Origin: JAAYJS01 sp964346185
Lineage (GTDB): Bacteria; Bacillota; Clostridia; Eubacteriales; Eubacteriaceae
DNA: 64,000 nt
Assembly (NCBI GenBank): GCA_964346185.1
Contig: CAYFTR010000001.1
Span: 73,648 to 137,647 of the forward strand
Direction of reading: 5' to 3'
Shown: positions 47,383-56,840 of the stretch, piece by piece
Layout of the letters: every line of letters starts with the position of its first letter
How positions within the stretch are numbered: the first letter of the stretch is position 1
Notes under the pieces: model-generated
Told to the model about the DNA's origin: nothing
Seen by the model: only the letters and a program-made list of their open reading frames with translations
The model's database searches: none
Made by a program: the position numbers and the translations under genes

Positions 47383-48507
47383 ATGAAGACAAAAAGTGTT
47401 GCAATGTTGCTAGCAGGAGGGCAAGGCAGTCGCCTGGAATCCCTCACCGCCACGAATGCAAAACCGGCCGTACAATTCGGCGGGAAATATCGCATTATCG
47501 ACTTTCCCCTCAGTAATTGTATGAACTCCGACATCGATGTGGTCGGTGTACTCACTCAATACCACCCCTATGTACTCAACAACTATATCGGGGACGGCTC
47601 CGCATGGGCATTGGATAAAATGAACGCCGGAGCCAGAATTCTTCCACCCTATGTCAGCAGAGGCGGCGGTACGTGGTACAAAGGCACCGCCAACGCCATC
47701 TATCAAAATTTAGATTTTATCGAAAGCTTCGATCCCGAATACGTTTTAATCCTTTCCGGTGACCATATTTATAAAATGGACTACGCCCGTATGATCGATT
47801 TTCATGCTAAAAAATCGGCAGACTTAACCATAGCCGTCATGGACGTGCCTATCGAAGAAGCTCATCGTTTCGGCGTCGTCATTCACAACGACGACAAACG
47901 TATTTTGGAATTCCAGGAAAAACCGAAAGAGCCGAAGAGCAACCACGCCTCTATGGGTATTTACGTCTTTACCTGGGATATCCTGAAAAAATATTTAACG
48001 ATGGACAACGCCGACCCCAATTCCGAAAACGATTTCGGTATGAACGTTATCCCGTTGCTGCATGAAAACAACAAACGCATCTTTGCCTATCCCTTCCAAG
48101 GTTATTGGAAAGATGTCGGGACCATTCAAAGTTACTACGATGCCAATATGGACCTTTTGGATCCGGCCTGCGATTTCGATTTAAACGATACAAGCTTCAG
48201 AATTTATTCCAATAACCAAAGTTTGTATCCCCACTATATCGGTCAGGATGCCGTCGTCAAAGATTCCTTGATCTGCGACTCCTGCATTATTTTAGGTCAG
48301 GTCGATCACTCCATCATATCCCACGGTGTAACAATCAAAAAAAATGTCGTCATTAAGGACTCCATCATTCATAACGGTGCCGTTATTGAAGACGGTGCTC
48401 ATTTGGAACGTTGCATTATCGGCTCCAACGCGGTCGTTTCCGGTACAACACGCATTATTGCAAATGAAAACGATAATCCGGAAGAGATCCACGTAATCAA
48501 TTCATAA
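47383..48507 (+). CDS. glgC: Glucose-1-phosphate adenylyltransferase, catalytic subunit
   Basis: Makes ADP-glucose, the committed step of glycogen synthesis. The nucleotide motif LLAGGQGSRLESLTATNAKP, then GGKYRIIDFPLSNC and GGGTWYKGTANAIYQN; a left-handed beta-helix forms the C-terminus. 374 residues. The ATG at 47383 has AAGGAGG 9 bases upstream. With GlgD it forms the two-subunit enzyme typical of Firmicutes. Confidence 0.97.
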   Translation: MKTKSVAMLLAGGQGSRLESLTATNAKPAVQFGGKYRIIDFPLSNCMNSDIDVVGVLTQYHPYVLNNYIGDGSAWALDKMNAGARILPPYVSRGGGTWYKGTANAIYQNLDFIESFDPEYVLILSGDHIYKMDYARMIDFHAKKSADLTIAVMDVPIEEAHRFGVVIHNDDKRILEFQEKPKEPKSNHASMGIYVFTWDILKKYLTMDNADPNSENDFGMNVIPLLHENNKRIFAYPFQGYWKDVGTIQSYYDANMDLLDPACDFDLNDTSFRIYSNNQSLYPHYIGQDAVVKDSLICDSCIILGQVDHSIISHGVTIKKNVVIKDSIIHNGAVIEDGAHLERCIIGSNAVVSGTTRIIANENDNPEEIHVINS

Positions 48508-48518
48508 AGGAGTTGGAC

Positions 48519-49631
48519 ATGAAAAACACAGCAGGAATCATATTAAATGTAGATGGAGAACACTCCAATTTAAAAGATTTATTACACTATCGCAGCTTAA
48601 GCACCTTGCCTTTCGGCGGTCGGTATCGTTTAATCGACTTTGCTTTATCCAACTTGGTTAACTCCGATATTCAACGAATCCGTGCCATCGGCTCCTACAA
48701 ATATTCCTCTTTGGTTGACCACTTGGGGACCGGTAAAGAATGGATGCTCAGCCGTAAAAACCAAAATCTGACCATTTTGTCCAACAGTACCACCGGTCGG
48801 CTGGATCGTTTCATTAAAATAAACATGAGAGAACTCAGACTCAATCAACGTTTTCTTAAAAACAAAGATATTGAAGACTTTGTGATCGTCTCTCCGAACC
48901 TGGTCACCAACTACAATTTCGGTCAGGCATTGCGCATTCACAGAACCAACAAAGCGGATGTTACTTTAGTCTTTAAAAAAATTACAAGAGAACGAAATTT
49001 CATCGAAAATGATATCTTTTTAGATTTTGATAAATACAAAGTTGCTTCCATGACCCACAAAGACGAATTGATGACCGACTATTACTATGCCGATATGTTA
49101 ATTATCCGTCAGGAAGTATTAAGTGAATTTATCAATCTCTTCGATGACACCGGCGAAATGGATTTATTGGATATGATCAAAAATAATTTGGATTCCGTTA
49201 AAGTGTACGGGGCACCCCATGTCGGTTATTACAGACGCATTTTTGATTTGCAAGGTTACTTTAACGCCAATATGGATTTATTGGACGCCGAAGTATTGAG
49301 AGCCTTGTTTTTAGACAATAAACCGATTTATACCAAGGTTAAAGACAATCACCCCACTTACTATACATCGACAGCTGAAACCTCTTTATCCATCTTGGGA
49401 AGCGGTAGCCGAATCGAAGGTTCCGTCAAAAACAGTATTTTGTTCAGGGAAGTTACCGTCAACAAGAACAGTAAAATTTCCAACTCCATTATCATGCAGA
49501 AAGCACATATCGGAGAAAATGTTACCTTGGACTATGTCGTTCTGGATAAAGACGTGGTCATCAGAGATAACGCAACCTTAATCGGAACGCAGGACAACCC
49601 CATTATCTTAAAGAAAGGAACCAATATCTAA
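48519..49631 (+). CDS. glgD: GlgD, non-catalytic subunit of glucose-1-phosphate adenylyltransferase
   Basis: A GlgC paralogue without the GGxGxRL nucleotide motif: it begins MKNTAGIILNVDGEHSNLKD and keeps FGGRYRLIDFALSNLVNS. 370 residues with a C-terminal beta-helix. In Firmicutes GlgD raises the activity of GlgC in a mixed tetramer. The ATG at 48519 is 6 bases after AGGAG, and 11 bases after glgC. Confidence 0.95.
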   Translation: MKNTAGIILNVDGEHSNLKDLLHYRSLSTLPFGGRYRLIDFALSNLVNSDIQRIRAIGSYKYSSLVDHLGTGKEWMLSRKNQNLTILSNSTTGRLDRFIKINMRELRLNQRFLKNKDIEDFVIVSPNLVTNYNFGQALRIHRTNKADVTLVFKKITRERNFIENDIFLDFDKYKVASMTHKDELMTDYYYADMLIIRQEVLSEFINLFDDTGEMDLLDMIKNNLDSVKVYGAPHVGYYRRIFDLQGYFNANMDLLDAEVLRALFLDNKPIYTKVKDNHPTYYTSTAETSLSILGSGSRIEGSVKNSILFREVTVNKNSKISNSIIMQKAHIGENVTLDYVVLDKDVVIRDNATLIGTQDNPIILKKGTNI

Positions 49632-51067
49632 TGCCAAAACTGAAAGTTTTATTTGCTGCATCCGAAGCGTTTCCTTTTGCAAAATCCGGAGGTTTGGCAG
49701 ATGTAATCGGTGCATTGCCGAAAGCCTTCCCGCCGGAAGATGTAGATATTCGCGTGGTCATACCGAAGTACGGCAGTATTCCTCAAGAATATGTAGATAA
49801 AATGCACCTGGTAGACGTCTTTTACGTACGCATCGGCTATACCGACGTATATGCCGGTATTATGACCTATAAAAAAGACAACGTCACCTACTATTTTGTG
49901 GATAACGAATATTATTTTAAACGCCCGGGGCTTTACGGTTATTACGACGACGGCGAGCGCTTTGTTTATTTTTCCAGAGTTGTGCTGGAAATGCTCCCTT
50001 ATATTGATTTTTACCCCGACGTATTGCATTGCCACGATTGGCAGACCGCTTTAGTTCCTTTCTTGTTAAAGGAACAATACCAACACCATTATTTAAATAC
50101 TAAAACGGTCTTTACCATTCATAACATGAAGTTTCAAGGGCGTTACGGCTTCCACGATTTGCAAGGTTTGCTGAATATTGACTACCTGCCCCCATCTTTA
50201 GAATACCACGGCGAAATCAACTTGATGAAAGGTGCCCTTTATTCGGCCGATTTGGTAACCACGGTCAGCCCCAGTTACGCCGAGGAACTCAAGGACCCCT
50301 ATTACGGAGAAGGTCTGGACGGTGTGATGAGGGACATTACTTATAAAACCGTCGGCATTTTAAACGGTATCGACACTTCGGTTTACTCGCCGAAAACCGA
50401 CCCTCATGTCTATGTTAATTACATTAACAGTGTAGAAAAAAAGCGGATGAATAAAACCCGCCTTCAGGAAGATTTAGGCTTACCCGTCGATCCGAACATC
50501 CCCATGTTGGTGATGATTTCCCGTTTAGACGAACAAAAAGGCATCGATTTGATAACGGCGGTTATTCATGAAATCCTTCAAATGGATTTACAATTTGTAG
50601 TACTGGGTACCGGCAACAGCCACTACGAATATCTGCTCAGCGATGTAGCGTCTATGTATCCGAATAAAATGAAAAGTCTTATTCAATTTGACGAAGCTTT
50701 GTCCCGAAAACTTTATGCGGCGGCCGATATGTTCTTAATGCCCTCCAAGTTTGAGCCTTGCGGTCTTTCACAAATGATAGCTCTACGCTACGGTGCCATA
50801 CCCATTGTTCGGGAAACCGGTGGTTTAAAAGATACGGTACACTACTTCAACGCGACGAAAAAAACTGGCAACGGTTTCAGCTTTGCCACTTACAATGCCC
50901 ACGACCTGTTGTTTACGGTTCAAAAAGCCGTCGGTATGTATTACGACAATAAAAAAGATTGGCAGACCTTGGAATTAAATGCAACCAAGTCCGATTTCCA
51001 TTGGCGTAAATCCGCTGCGGAGTATTTGTACTTCTACAAAAAAATTACAGGAAACATTAAAATATGA
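49631..51067 (+). CDS. glgA: Glycogen synthase (ADP-glucose type, GT5)
   Basis: Adds glucose from ADP-glucose to growing chains. The GT5 signature KSGGLADVIGALPKA lies at the N-terminus; then LHCHDWQTALVPF, TIHNMKFQG, and the C-terminal FEPCGLSQMIALRYGAIP and RETGGLKDTV nucleotide-sugar site. 478 residues. The ATG shares a base with the glgD stop (TAATG). Confidence 0.97.
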   Translation: MPKLKVLFAASEAFPFAKSGGLADVIGALPKAFPPEDVDIRVVIPKYGSIPQEYVDKMHLVDVFYVRIGYTDVYAGIMTYKKDNVTYYFVDNEYYFKRPGLYGYYDDGERFVYFSRVVLEMLPYIDFYPDVLHCHDWQTALVPFLLKEQYQHHYLNTKTVFTIHNMKFQGRYGFHDLQGLLNIDYLPPSLEYHGEINLMKGALYSADLVTTVSPSYAEELKDPYYGEGLDGVMRDITYKTVGILNGIDTSVYSPKTDPHVYVNYINSVEKKRMNKTRLQEDLGLPVDPNIPMLVMISRLDEQKGIDLITAVIHEILQMDLQFVVLGTGNSHYEYLLSDVASMYPNKMKSLIQFDEALSRKLYAAADMFLMPSKFEPCGLSQMIALRYGAIPIVRETGGLKDTVHYFNATKKTGNGFSFATYNAHDLLFTVQKAVGMYYDNKKDWQTLELNATKSDFHWRKSAAEYLYFYKKITGNIKI

Positions 51068-52959
51068 CCTTTAAACACAATAGTTGGCATATAAAATACA
51101 GAGAACCCTTCGGGTCCCAACCGACGGGTTCTCTTATTGCTATTCGATGTAAGGGGTATAAAGTCTCCAATATCCATCTACAGGTACAATTTAAGAATAC
51201 CTCCTACGCCGTTCCTTTAGAACCTTTGGAGGCACCCACCTGTTACGGCTGCAAGATAACCCTGCCCGACGAACCCGGCCTGCTGCATTACTACTTTACC
51301 TTTGAATCCGCCCGTGAAACCCTCTTCTACGGACCCGACATTACCGAAACCGGCGGACCGGGTATCATTACAAGAACATTAAAAAAACGTTATCAAATAA
51401 CAGTCTACCAACCCGAAGACAGCTTACCCGATTGGTATCGGGAAGGTATTATGTACCAGATTTTTCCGGATCGTTTTTGCAAAGGACACTACCCCGACGC
51501 CAAATACTTCCCTAAATCCGTCATACACGGACGTTGGGAGGACACACCCAGTTATTTCAGAAATTGTGACGGCAGCATTAATTATTGGGATTTTTACGGC
51601 GGCAACCTTCAAGGCATCATCGATCAATTGGATTATTTAAAAAGTTTAAATGTATCTATCCTATACTTAAACCCGATATTTGAATCCCACAGTAATCATA
51701 AATACGACACCTCGGACTATCTTCGTATCTCGCCCGAGTTCGGAGATTTAAAAACCTTTCAAACCCTGTGCAGCGAGGCAAAGGCCAAGGGTATTCGCAT
51801 TATTTTAGACGGTGTATTCAGCCACACCGGCTCCAACAGCCGCTACTTTAATAAAGACGGTTATTACAGTGATTTGGGTGCCTATCAAAGTCAAGACTCA
51901 CCCTACTATTCCTGGTACCGTTTCGATAACTATCCCGACAACTACGAATCCTGGTGGGGCATCGGCACCATGCCCAACACCGACGAACACAACACCTCCT
52001 ATAGAGATTTTATTTGCAACTCGGAGGACTCGGTCATCCGATATTGGTTGAAAAACGGTGCATCGGGTTGGCGTTTGGACGTTGCAGACGAATTACCCGA
52101 CGACTTTATCGTTGAAATTAAAAAAGCTTTAAAAGAAGAAAAGAAAGATGCCGTACTTATCGGAGAAGTCTGGGAAGACGCTTCCAACAAAGTTGCTTAT
52201 GACCAATTGCGGCAATACTTTTGGGGCAACGAATTAGATGCCGTTATGAATTATCCCTTTAGGGCAGCTTTGCTGGACTTTTCGTTGGAGCGGGCGACAC
52301 CGACACAGATAACATATCAACTGGTCGCTTTGTGCGAAAACTATCCGCCCGATCAATGGTTCGGCAATATGAACCTCCTCGGCAGCCACGACCGTGCCCG
52401 TATTCTTACGATATTAGGTGAAGCACCTTCGGATCACCCCGATAAAGAAAACTTTTTCTTAAGCGACACCGCCTACAAAAAGGCAAAACAAAGGCTCATG
52501 CAATTGTCCGCCATTCAAATGAGTTTTCCCGGTGTGCCGTGTATTTATTACGGAGACGAAGCGGGTCTGCAGGGCTATGAGGACCCCTACAACAGAAAAA
52601 CCTACCCTTGGGGATATGAAGATACGGAGTTGTACAACCACTATCGCCGAATGACCGCTCTAAGAAACAAAGAAGTCGTTTTAAAAAAAGGACAATGGAT
52701 CCCCTATTACAGCGAAGCCGATGTATTGGTTTATTCCAGATACTTCGAAGATACCTATATTCACTGTTTCTTTAACCAAAAAGATGACGACTGTCCCTTA
52801 GGGACTTTATTCGATAAAACCTTTAACGCCCTTGATCCTTTAAGCCAACAATCCGTCGATCCTAACAACATTGTCTTAGATCCTAAGGGCTATGTATTTA
52901 TTAAAACCTCGGCACCATTAAAAACCCATTGGCTAACCCCCATCAGTCGGACTTATTAA
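51064..52959 (+). CDS. GH13 alpha-glucosidase/neopullulanase-type enzyme
   Basis: A 631-residue GH13 protein with an N-terminal beta-sandwich (about 1-115) and a barrel: MYQIFPDRFCKGH, NPIFESHSNHKYDTSDYL, GVFSHTG, nucleophile Asp in GWRLDVADELPDD, acid Glu in LIGEVWEDAS and NLLGSHDRAR. This fits neopullulanase/maltogenic-amylase-like (GH13_20) enzymes that cut short or branched oligosaccharides inside the cell. It overlaps glgA by 4 bases and likely trims or debranches glycogen left by GlgP. True pullulanase specificity cannot be read. Confidence 0.88.
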   Translation: MTFKHNSWHIKYREPFGSQPTGSLIAIRCKGYKVSNIHLQVQFKNTSYAVPLEPLEAPTCYGCKITLPDEPGLLHYYFTFESARETLFYGPDITETGGPGIITRTLKKRYQITVYQPEDSLPDWYREGIMYQIFPDRFCKGHYPDAKYFPKSVIHGRWEDTPSYFRNCDGSINYWDFYGGNLQGIIDQLDYLKSLNVSILYLNPIFESHSNHKYDTSDYLRISPEFGDLKTFQTLCSEAKAKGIRIILDGVFSHTGSNSRYFNKDGYYSDLGAYQSQDSPYYSWYRFDNYPDNYESWWGIGTMPNTDEHNTSYRDFICNSEDSVIRYWLKNGASGWRLDVADELPDDFIVEIKKALKEEKKDAVLIGEVWEDASNKVAYDQLRQYFWGNELDAVMNYPFRAALLDFSLERATPTQITYQLVALCENYPPDQWFGNMNLLGSHDRARILTILGEAPSDHPDKENFFLSDTAYKKAKQRLMQLSAIQMSFPGVPCIYYGDEAGLQGYEDPYNRKTYPWGYEDTELYNHYRRMTALRNKEVVLKKGQWIPYYSEADVLVYSRYFEDTYIHCFFNQKDDDCPLGTLFDKTFNALDPLSQQSVDPNNIVLDPKGYVFIKTSAPLKTHWLTPISRTY

Positions 52960-52964
52960 AAGTT

Positions 52965-53003
52965 AAAACCCACCCCGATTAAAACTGTCGAGGGTGGGTT
53001 TTA
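52965..53003 (+). terminator. Terminator at the end of the glycogen operon
   Basis: AAAACCCACCC and GGGTGGGTTTT form an 11-base stem followed by T. The A run on the other side could make it serve whiA from the opposite strand. Confidence 0.88.
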
Positions 53004-53036
53004 GTGTATAAAAGCTGTTTGTTGCCAGTTTGTTGC

Positions 53037-53990
53037 TTATTGATTGGTTAAATTACGATGTTTTTCCGCCATATCCGTTACTTTTTTTAAGGAACGATAG
53101 ACGGTAGATTTGCTTAAAGGCGGTGTTAGCGATTCCCCCAATTCCTTTAAAGACAATTCGGGGTTTTCCAAACGTGCCCGCGCAACCGCCTTAACCCTTT
53201 CGGGAAGGACCTTAGGGTTGATGTTCATTAATAAGTATTCGATATTTTCAATTTGCTCTTCCGATGCCCGCAAAGTTTTGGTAACGTTGGCAAGATCACA
53301 ATTCACTTGCCGATTAACGTCATTACGCATTTCTTTGAGTATGCGAACATCTTCCATCTTCAACATACTTTTATGGGCACCGATAAGGTTTAAAAAATCG
53401 GCAATCATCATGCTGTCTTTCATATACAGGGTTGCCGAGGTTTTTCTGTTTAAAACCGCATTTTTTATACCCCTCGCCTCCAAGTGGTCACCGATATTTT
53501 GCATGAGTGCAACCGCCCCGGCGGACATTTCGCAATGATAACTCTTCTCCGGTTCGTTAATATAGCCGCAGGATAAAAAAACACCTTTTAAATATAAGCG
53601 AAAGGCTAAATCATCACCTAAAAACAAAGGGGGCATTTTATCTTGTATGATCAATTTGCGACTTGTTGTCTCCAAACGCAAAAACCGAAGAATACGCTCC
53701 GGATCGATATCCACAAGATAAAGGTCGTAACGTTTCTGATGCCCCTGTCGTTTAGGGGGATGTACATTTAAAACCGGCGTTACATGAAATAATGTCTTCA
53801 ACTGCTGATATAAATAGCGACTTAAAAATGCCTGATCGACCGGCAATTTGATAACTTGTTTTTGATTTTGTGCGGTAAGGAGTTGACTGCCGGCTGTCGC
53901 AAAGAAACCGGAAAGTTCCGCACGTAAATATTTTGTTTCCGTTTCCGATTTTCGGCATAAATCACGCTTCACTTGATTGATAAAGCTCAA
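53037..53990 (-). CDS. whiA: WhiA, LAGLIDADG-like DNA-binding regulator
   Basis: A 317-residue sporulation/cell-division regulator conserved in Gram-positives. N-terminal WhiA domain (LRAELSGFFATAGS), two LAGLIDADG-like lobes (RLYLKGVFLSCGYI, IADFLNLIGAHKSML) and a C-terminal helix-turn-helix (LSLKELGESLTPPLSKSTVY). The TTG at 53990 (MSFINQVKRDL) follows GGAGG by 8 bases and gives the normal WhiA start. It overlaps yvcK. Confidence 0.95.
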   Translation of the reverse strand: MSFINQVKRDLCRKSETETKYLRAELSGFFATAGSQLLTAQNQKQVIKLPVDQAFLSRYLYQQLKTLFHVTPVLNVHPPKRQGHQKRYDLYLVDIDPERILRFLRLETTSRKLIIQDKMPPLFLGDDLAFRLYLKGVFLSCGYINEPEKSYHCEMSAGAVALMQNIGDHLEARGIKNAVLNRKTSATLYMKDSMMIADFLNLIGAHKSMLKMEDVRILKEMRNDVNRQVNCDLANVTKTLRASEEQIENIEYLLMNINPKVLPERVKAVARARLENPELSLKELGESLTPPLSKSTVYRSLKKVTDMAEKHRNLTNQ

Positions 53991-55006
53991 GTTCGTTTCC
54001 TCCAAAAATAGTCCTGAAAAATTCTTTTCGCCAATATTTCCGAGTTATGCCGCACTCGGGCGTTTTCTATTCGCACAAAGTCATCGGCAATCTCCTCATA
54101 ATCACCCAAGTATGTACCCTTTAATGCTACGTCGGTATGCATTTGACGATAACGGTCCAGCACAGGTATCGGTATCTTGCCGTTATTGTAAACAACTTTC
54201 TGAATTAATTTTCTGTCAACACGGGTGTGGGTTTCAATTGCCCGGACATGGTCCGAGACGGTATAGCCGTCGGTTTCACCCGGTTGTGTCATGATATTGG
54301 CAATATAGTATGTATAAGCCTGACCGTCAACAATCGCTTCTTGAACTTGAGGAATCAATAAGTTGGGTATGACGGACGTGTACAAACTCCCGGGCCCTAA
54401 AATAACAATATCCGCCATGACAATGGCCTCTATAATCTCAGGCAGAGCTTTTGCGTTCGGATTTTCCAGTGTTAGTTGTCGTATAGAAGTTCCGGATTTT
54501 ATAGCCGCCTCCGGAATTTTGGACTCCCCTTTAACAATTGTGCCGTTTTGCATTTCCGCAACCAATACCATTTCCTCCAATGTTACGGGCAAAACCTTAC
54601 CTGAAATTTGCAATACTTGGGAGGTTTGAATGACCGCTTCTAAAAAATTATTGGAAATTTCGTTCATAGCGGCCAAAAATAAATTACCGAAATTATGCCC
54701 CTCTAAAACACCTTCGCTAAAGCGGTAGTTAAAGAGCTCCTGCATAATTGTTTCATCGTCGGCTAAGGCTAAAATACAGTTGCGAATATCGCCGGGGGGT
54801 AAAATACCCAAATCCCGACGTAGAGCACCGGAAGACCCGCCGTCGTCGCCTACGGTAACAATGGCCGTTATATTTTTGGTGTAGCCCTTTATGCCTCTTA
54901 ATATGGTTGATAAACCCGTACCGCCGCCAATGGCAACGACACGAGGGCTTCTCATATACATATGGTCTTTAAAATCATAACGTCGAGTTTTTAGCACGGT
55001 TCTCAC
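53987..55006 (-). CDS. yvcK: YvcK/CofD-like gluconeogenesis and cell-shape factor
   Basis: A 339-residue Rossmann-type protein that binds UDP-sugars and is needed for growth on gluconeogenic carbon and for wall synthesis in Bacillus. The phosphate-loop region reads VVAIGGGTGLSTILRG; then TVGDDGGSSGALRRDLG, GHNFGNLFLAAMNEI and LGPGSLYTSVIPNLL. Starts with GTG at 55006, one base after rapZ; a second GTG at 54997 fits the ribosome binding site slightly better. Confidence 0.94.
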   Translation of the reverse strand: MRTVLKTRRYDFKDHMYMRSPRVVAIGGGTGLSTILRGIKGYTKNITAIVTVGDDGGSSGALRRDLGILPPGDIRNCILALADDETIMQELFNYRFSEGVLEGHNFGNLFLAAMNEISNNFLEAVIQTSQVLQISGKVLPVTLEEMVLVAEMQNGTIVKGESKIPEAAIKSGTSIRQLTLENPNAKALPEIIEAIVMADIVILGPGSLYTSVIPNLLIPQVQEAIVDGQAYTYYIANIMTQPGETDGYTVSDHVRAIETHTRVDRKLIQKVVYNNGKIPIPVLDRYRQMHTDVALKGTYLGDYEEIADDFVRIENARVRHNSEILAKRIFQDYFWRKRT

Positions 55007-55007
55007 C

Positions 55008-55880
55008 TTAATATTCTTTTTCGCGGTCTTTCTTAATATCTCTGTCTTCCATATGCACGTTAAAGCCGGCCTCCGTTAATTGACGCCCGAGCAGGGTGGT
55101 CATGGTAACGGAACGGTGTTGCCCCCCTGTGCACCCTATTCCAATTTCAACTGTGCTTTTACCGATGTGTCGATAATGGGGAACCACCCACGACACAAAG
55201 TTATAAAGCCGTTTTAAAAATTCTTCGGCTTCTTTAAAACCCATCACATAGTTTTGAACAGGTTTATCCTTTCCTGTGAATGCCCTTAAGTCCTTTTTAT
55301 AAAAAGGGTTCGGCAAAAATCGTACATCAAAAATATAATCCGCCGATAAGACAATGCCATATTTAAAACCGAAACTCACCAAGTTAATCCGCATTTTTTC
55401 TTCATCGAAGTCCGTATTCAGAATTGTTTTTAATTTTTCCCGCAATTCTTTTAAACTGCGTGTTGTTGTGTTGATGACAAAATCCGACATTGCTTTTATT
55501 GCGACCAAAGTTTGCCTTTCCAAAGCAATACACTGCCCCGTACTGCCTCCACCTTTATGCAGGGGGTGTCTTCTTCTGGTTTCCTGATATCGACTGATTA
55601 ACACCTCGTCATCGGTTTCTAAAAATATAATTTCAATCTCGGGATTTTGTTTCAGGTAATCGATAAATTCCGCTCTCAGATTATCTTTATACAAACCGCC
55701 CCGTATATCGGTAACAATGGCTACCTTTTCCATCTCCTGATTGGATTCGCAAAGTTTTATAAAGGTCGAAACCAAATTAACAGGCACATTATCAATACAA
55801 AAGACTCCGAAATCTTCTAAAATTTGTGTGGTAACCGATTTGCCGGCACCGGACATGCCGGTTATAATATATGTTTTCAT
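55008..55880 (-). CDS. rapZ: RapZ/YvcJ nucleotide-binding protein
   Basis: A 290-residue P-loop ATP/GTP-binding protein. Walker A is TGMSGAGKSVT; the C-terminal domain has the conserved GCTGGQHRSV. In E. coli RapZ controls small-RNA decay for amino-sugar synthesis; in Bacillus YvcJ affects competence. It overlaps the PHP gene by 4 bases and is coupled to yvcK. Confidence 0.95.
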   Translation of the reverse strand: MKTYIITGMSGAGKSVTTQILEDFGVFCIDNVPVNLVSTFIKLCESNQEMEKVAIVTDIRGGLYKDNLRAEFIDYLKQNPEIEIIFLETDDEVLISRYQETRRRHPLHKGGGSTGQCIALERQTLVAIKAMSDFVINTTTRSLKELREKLKTILNTDFDEEKMRINLVSFGFKYGIVLSADYIFDVRFLPNPFYKKDLRAFTGKDKPVQNYVMGFKEAEEFLKRLYNFVSWVVPHYRHIGKSTVEIGIGCTGGQHRSVTMTTLLGRQLTEAGFNVHMEDRDIKKDREKEY

Positions 55881-56632
55881 TTTTTATCCTTTTTAAGCGG
55901 GCAGGTGTTGACAATCCTTTCGTTTGGAAGCTCTGCCGCCGCTATCATTTTTTTTGCACCCTGAACCTGAGCAAGCCTTGCGATGCTGTGGGCATCGGAG
56001 TTTACGGCAAAAAATACGGGATAGTTCATCGCTTTTTGAATATCAGTGACACTCAGACGACCGTGGTGGGGGTTGATTTCCAGTATAACCCCTTTTTCCG
56101 CCGCTTTTTTCGCAACCGGTTCGATGTCGATGGCTATCTTATCACCGGGGTGGGTAATCATCACCACGGGGTAGTGATCCATAATATCCACATAGCATTG
56201 CGTATTAATTTTTTTCATAAGAGGTCTTAAAAAAGGTAATACGATTGCCAGCAGATTGGGGAGTAAAAAAGTAAAAAAACTTTTTATGTCCTTCGGAATA
56301 AAACCGAAGTGGTAGCCGAAAATAATCCAATCGCAATAGCGGCATTCTTCTTCTCCGATATCAATGGTCCCTCTGCCGGTGATGTTGGCTTCAACGGACA
56401 AAAAAATTTCAATATCCGAGTAGCGTCGGTTTAAAGCATCTATTTCTTTTCGCATTTTAGCGAAATCGGTTTTTCTGACACCGTAAATCGGGTGGGAGCG
56501 TCCGTGATCCGAAATCACCAAACCCTTTAAACCGATTTTACGTGCCTGATTAACCATTTCTTCGATTGTGTTTTTTCCGTGCCCGTTACGACTGTAAGTC
56601 GTATGGGTGTGCATATCCATCAGTAATTTCAT
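55877..56632 (-). CDS. PHP-domain metal-dependent phosphoesterase
   Basis: A 251-residue PHP protein: DMHTHTTYSRNGHG, LVISDHGRSHPIYG, VEANI, MITHPGD and VNSDAHS supply the metal-binding His/Asp residues. The YcdX-like family hydrolyses phosphate esters; the substrate is unknown. It heads the PHP-rapZ-yvcK-whiA unit; AAAGGA lies 8 bases before the ATG. Confidence 0.88.
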   Translation of the reverse strand: MKLLMDMHTHTTYSRNGHGKNTIEEMVNQARKIGLKGLVISDHGRSHPIYGVRKTDFAKMRKEIDALNRRYSDIEIFLSVEANITGRGTIDIGEEECRYCDWIIFGYHFGFIPKDIKSFFTFLLPNLLAIVLPFLRPLMKKINTQCYVDIMDHYPVVMITHPGDKIAIDIEPVAKKAAEKGVILEINPHHGRLSVTDIQKAMNYPVFFAVNSDAHSIARLAQVQGAKKMIAAAELPNERIVNTCPLKKDKK

Positions 56633-56707
56633 ACAATTGTCCTTTTAAAGTTTTCTTCTTTATCATACACGACGGTGTTTGATTTAACTTTAAAGATCTA
56701 ATCAAAT

Positions 56708-56733
56708 AATAAAACCCCGCTTATAAAGCAGGG
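56708..56733 (-). terminator. Terminator after murB
   Basis: Minus strand TCCCTGCTTTATAAGCGGGG folds into a short imperfect stem followed by TTTTATTATTT, about 110 bases past the murB stop. Confidence 0.65.
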
Positions 56734-56840
56734 ATAAACCGTTATAAATACTTAAAAATTTAGTAATCTTTGAACAGGTTCGTATCAAATACTTGCGATA
56801 TATTTTTTGATATCACCACCCGCACTAACTAAGGCTGTGC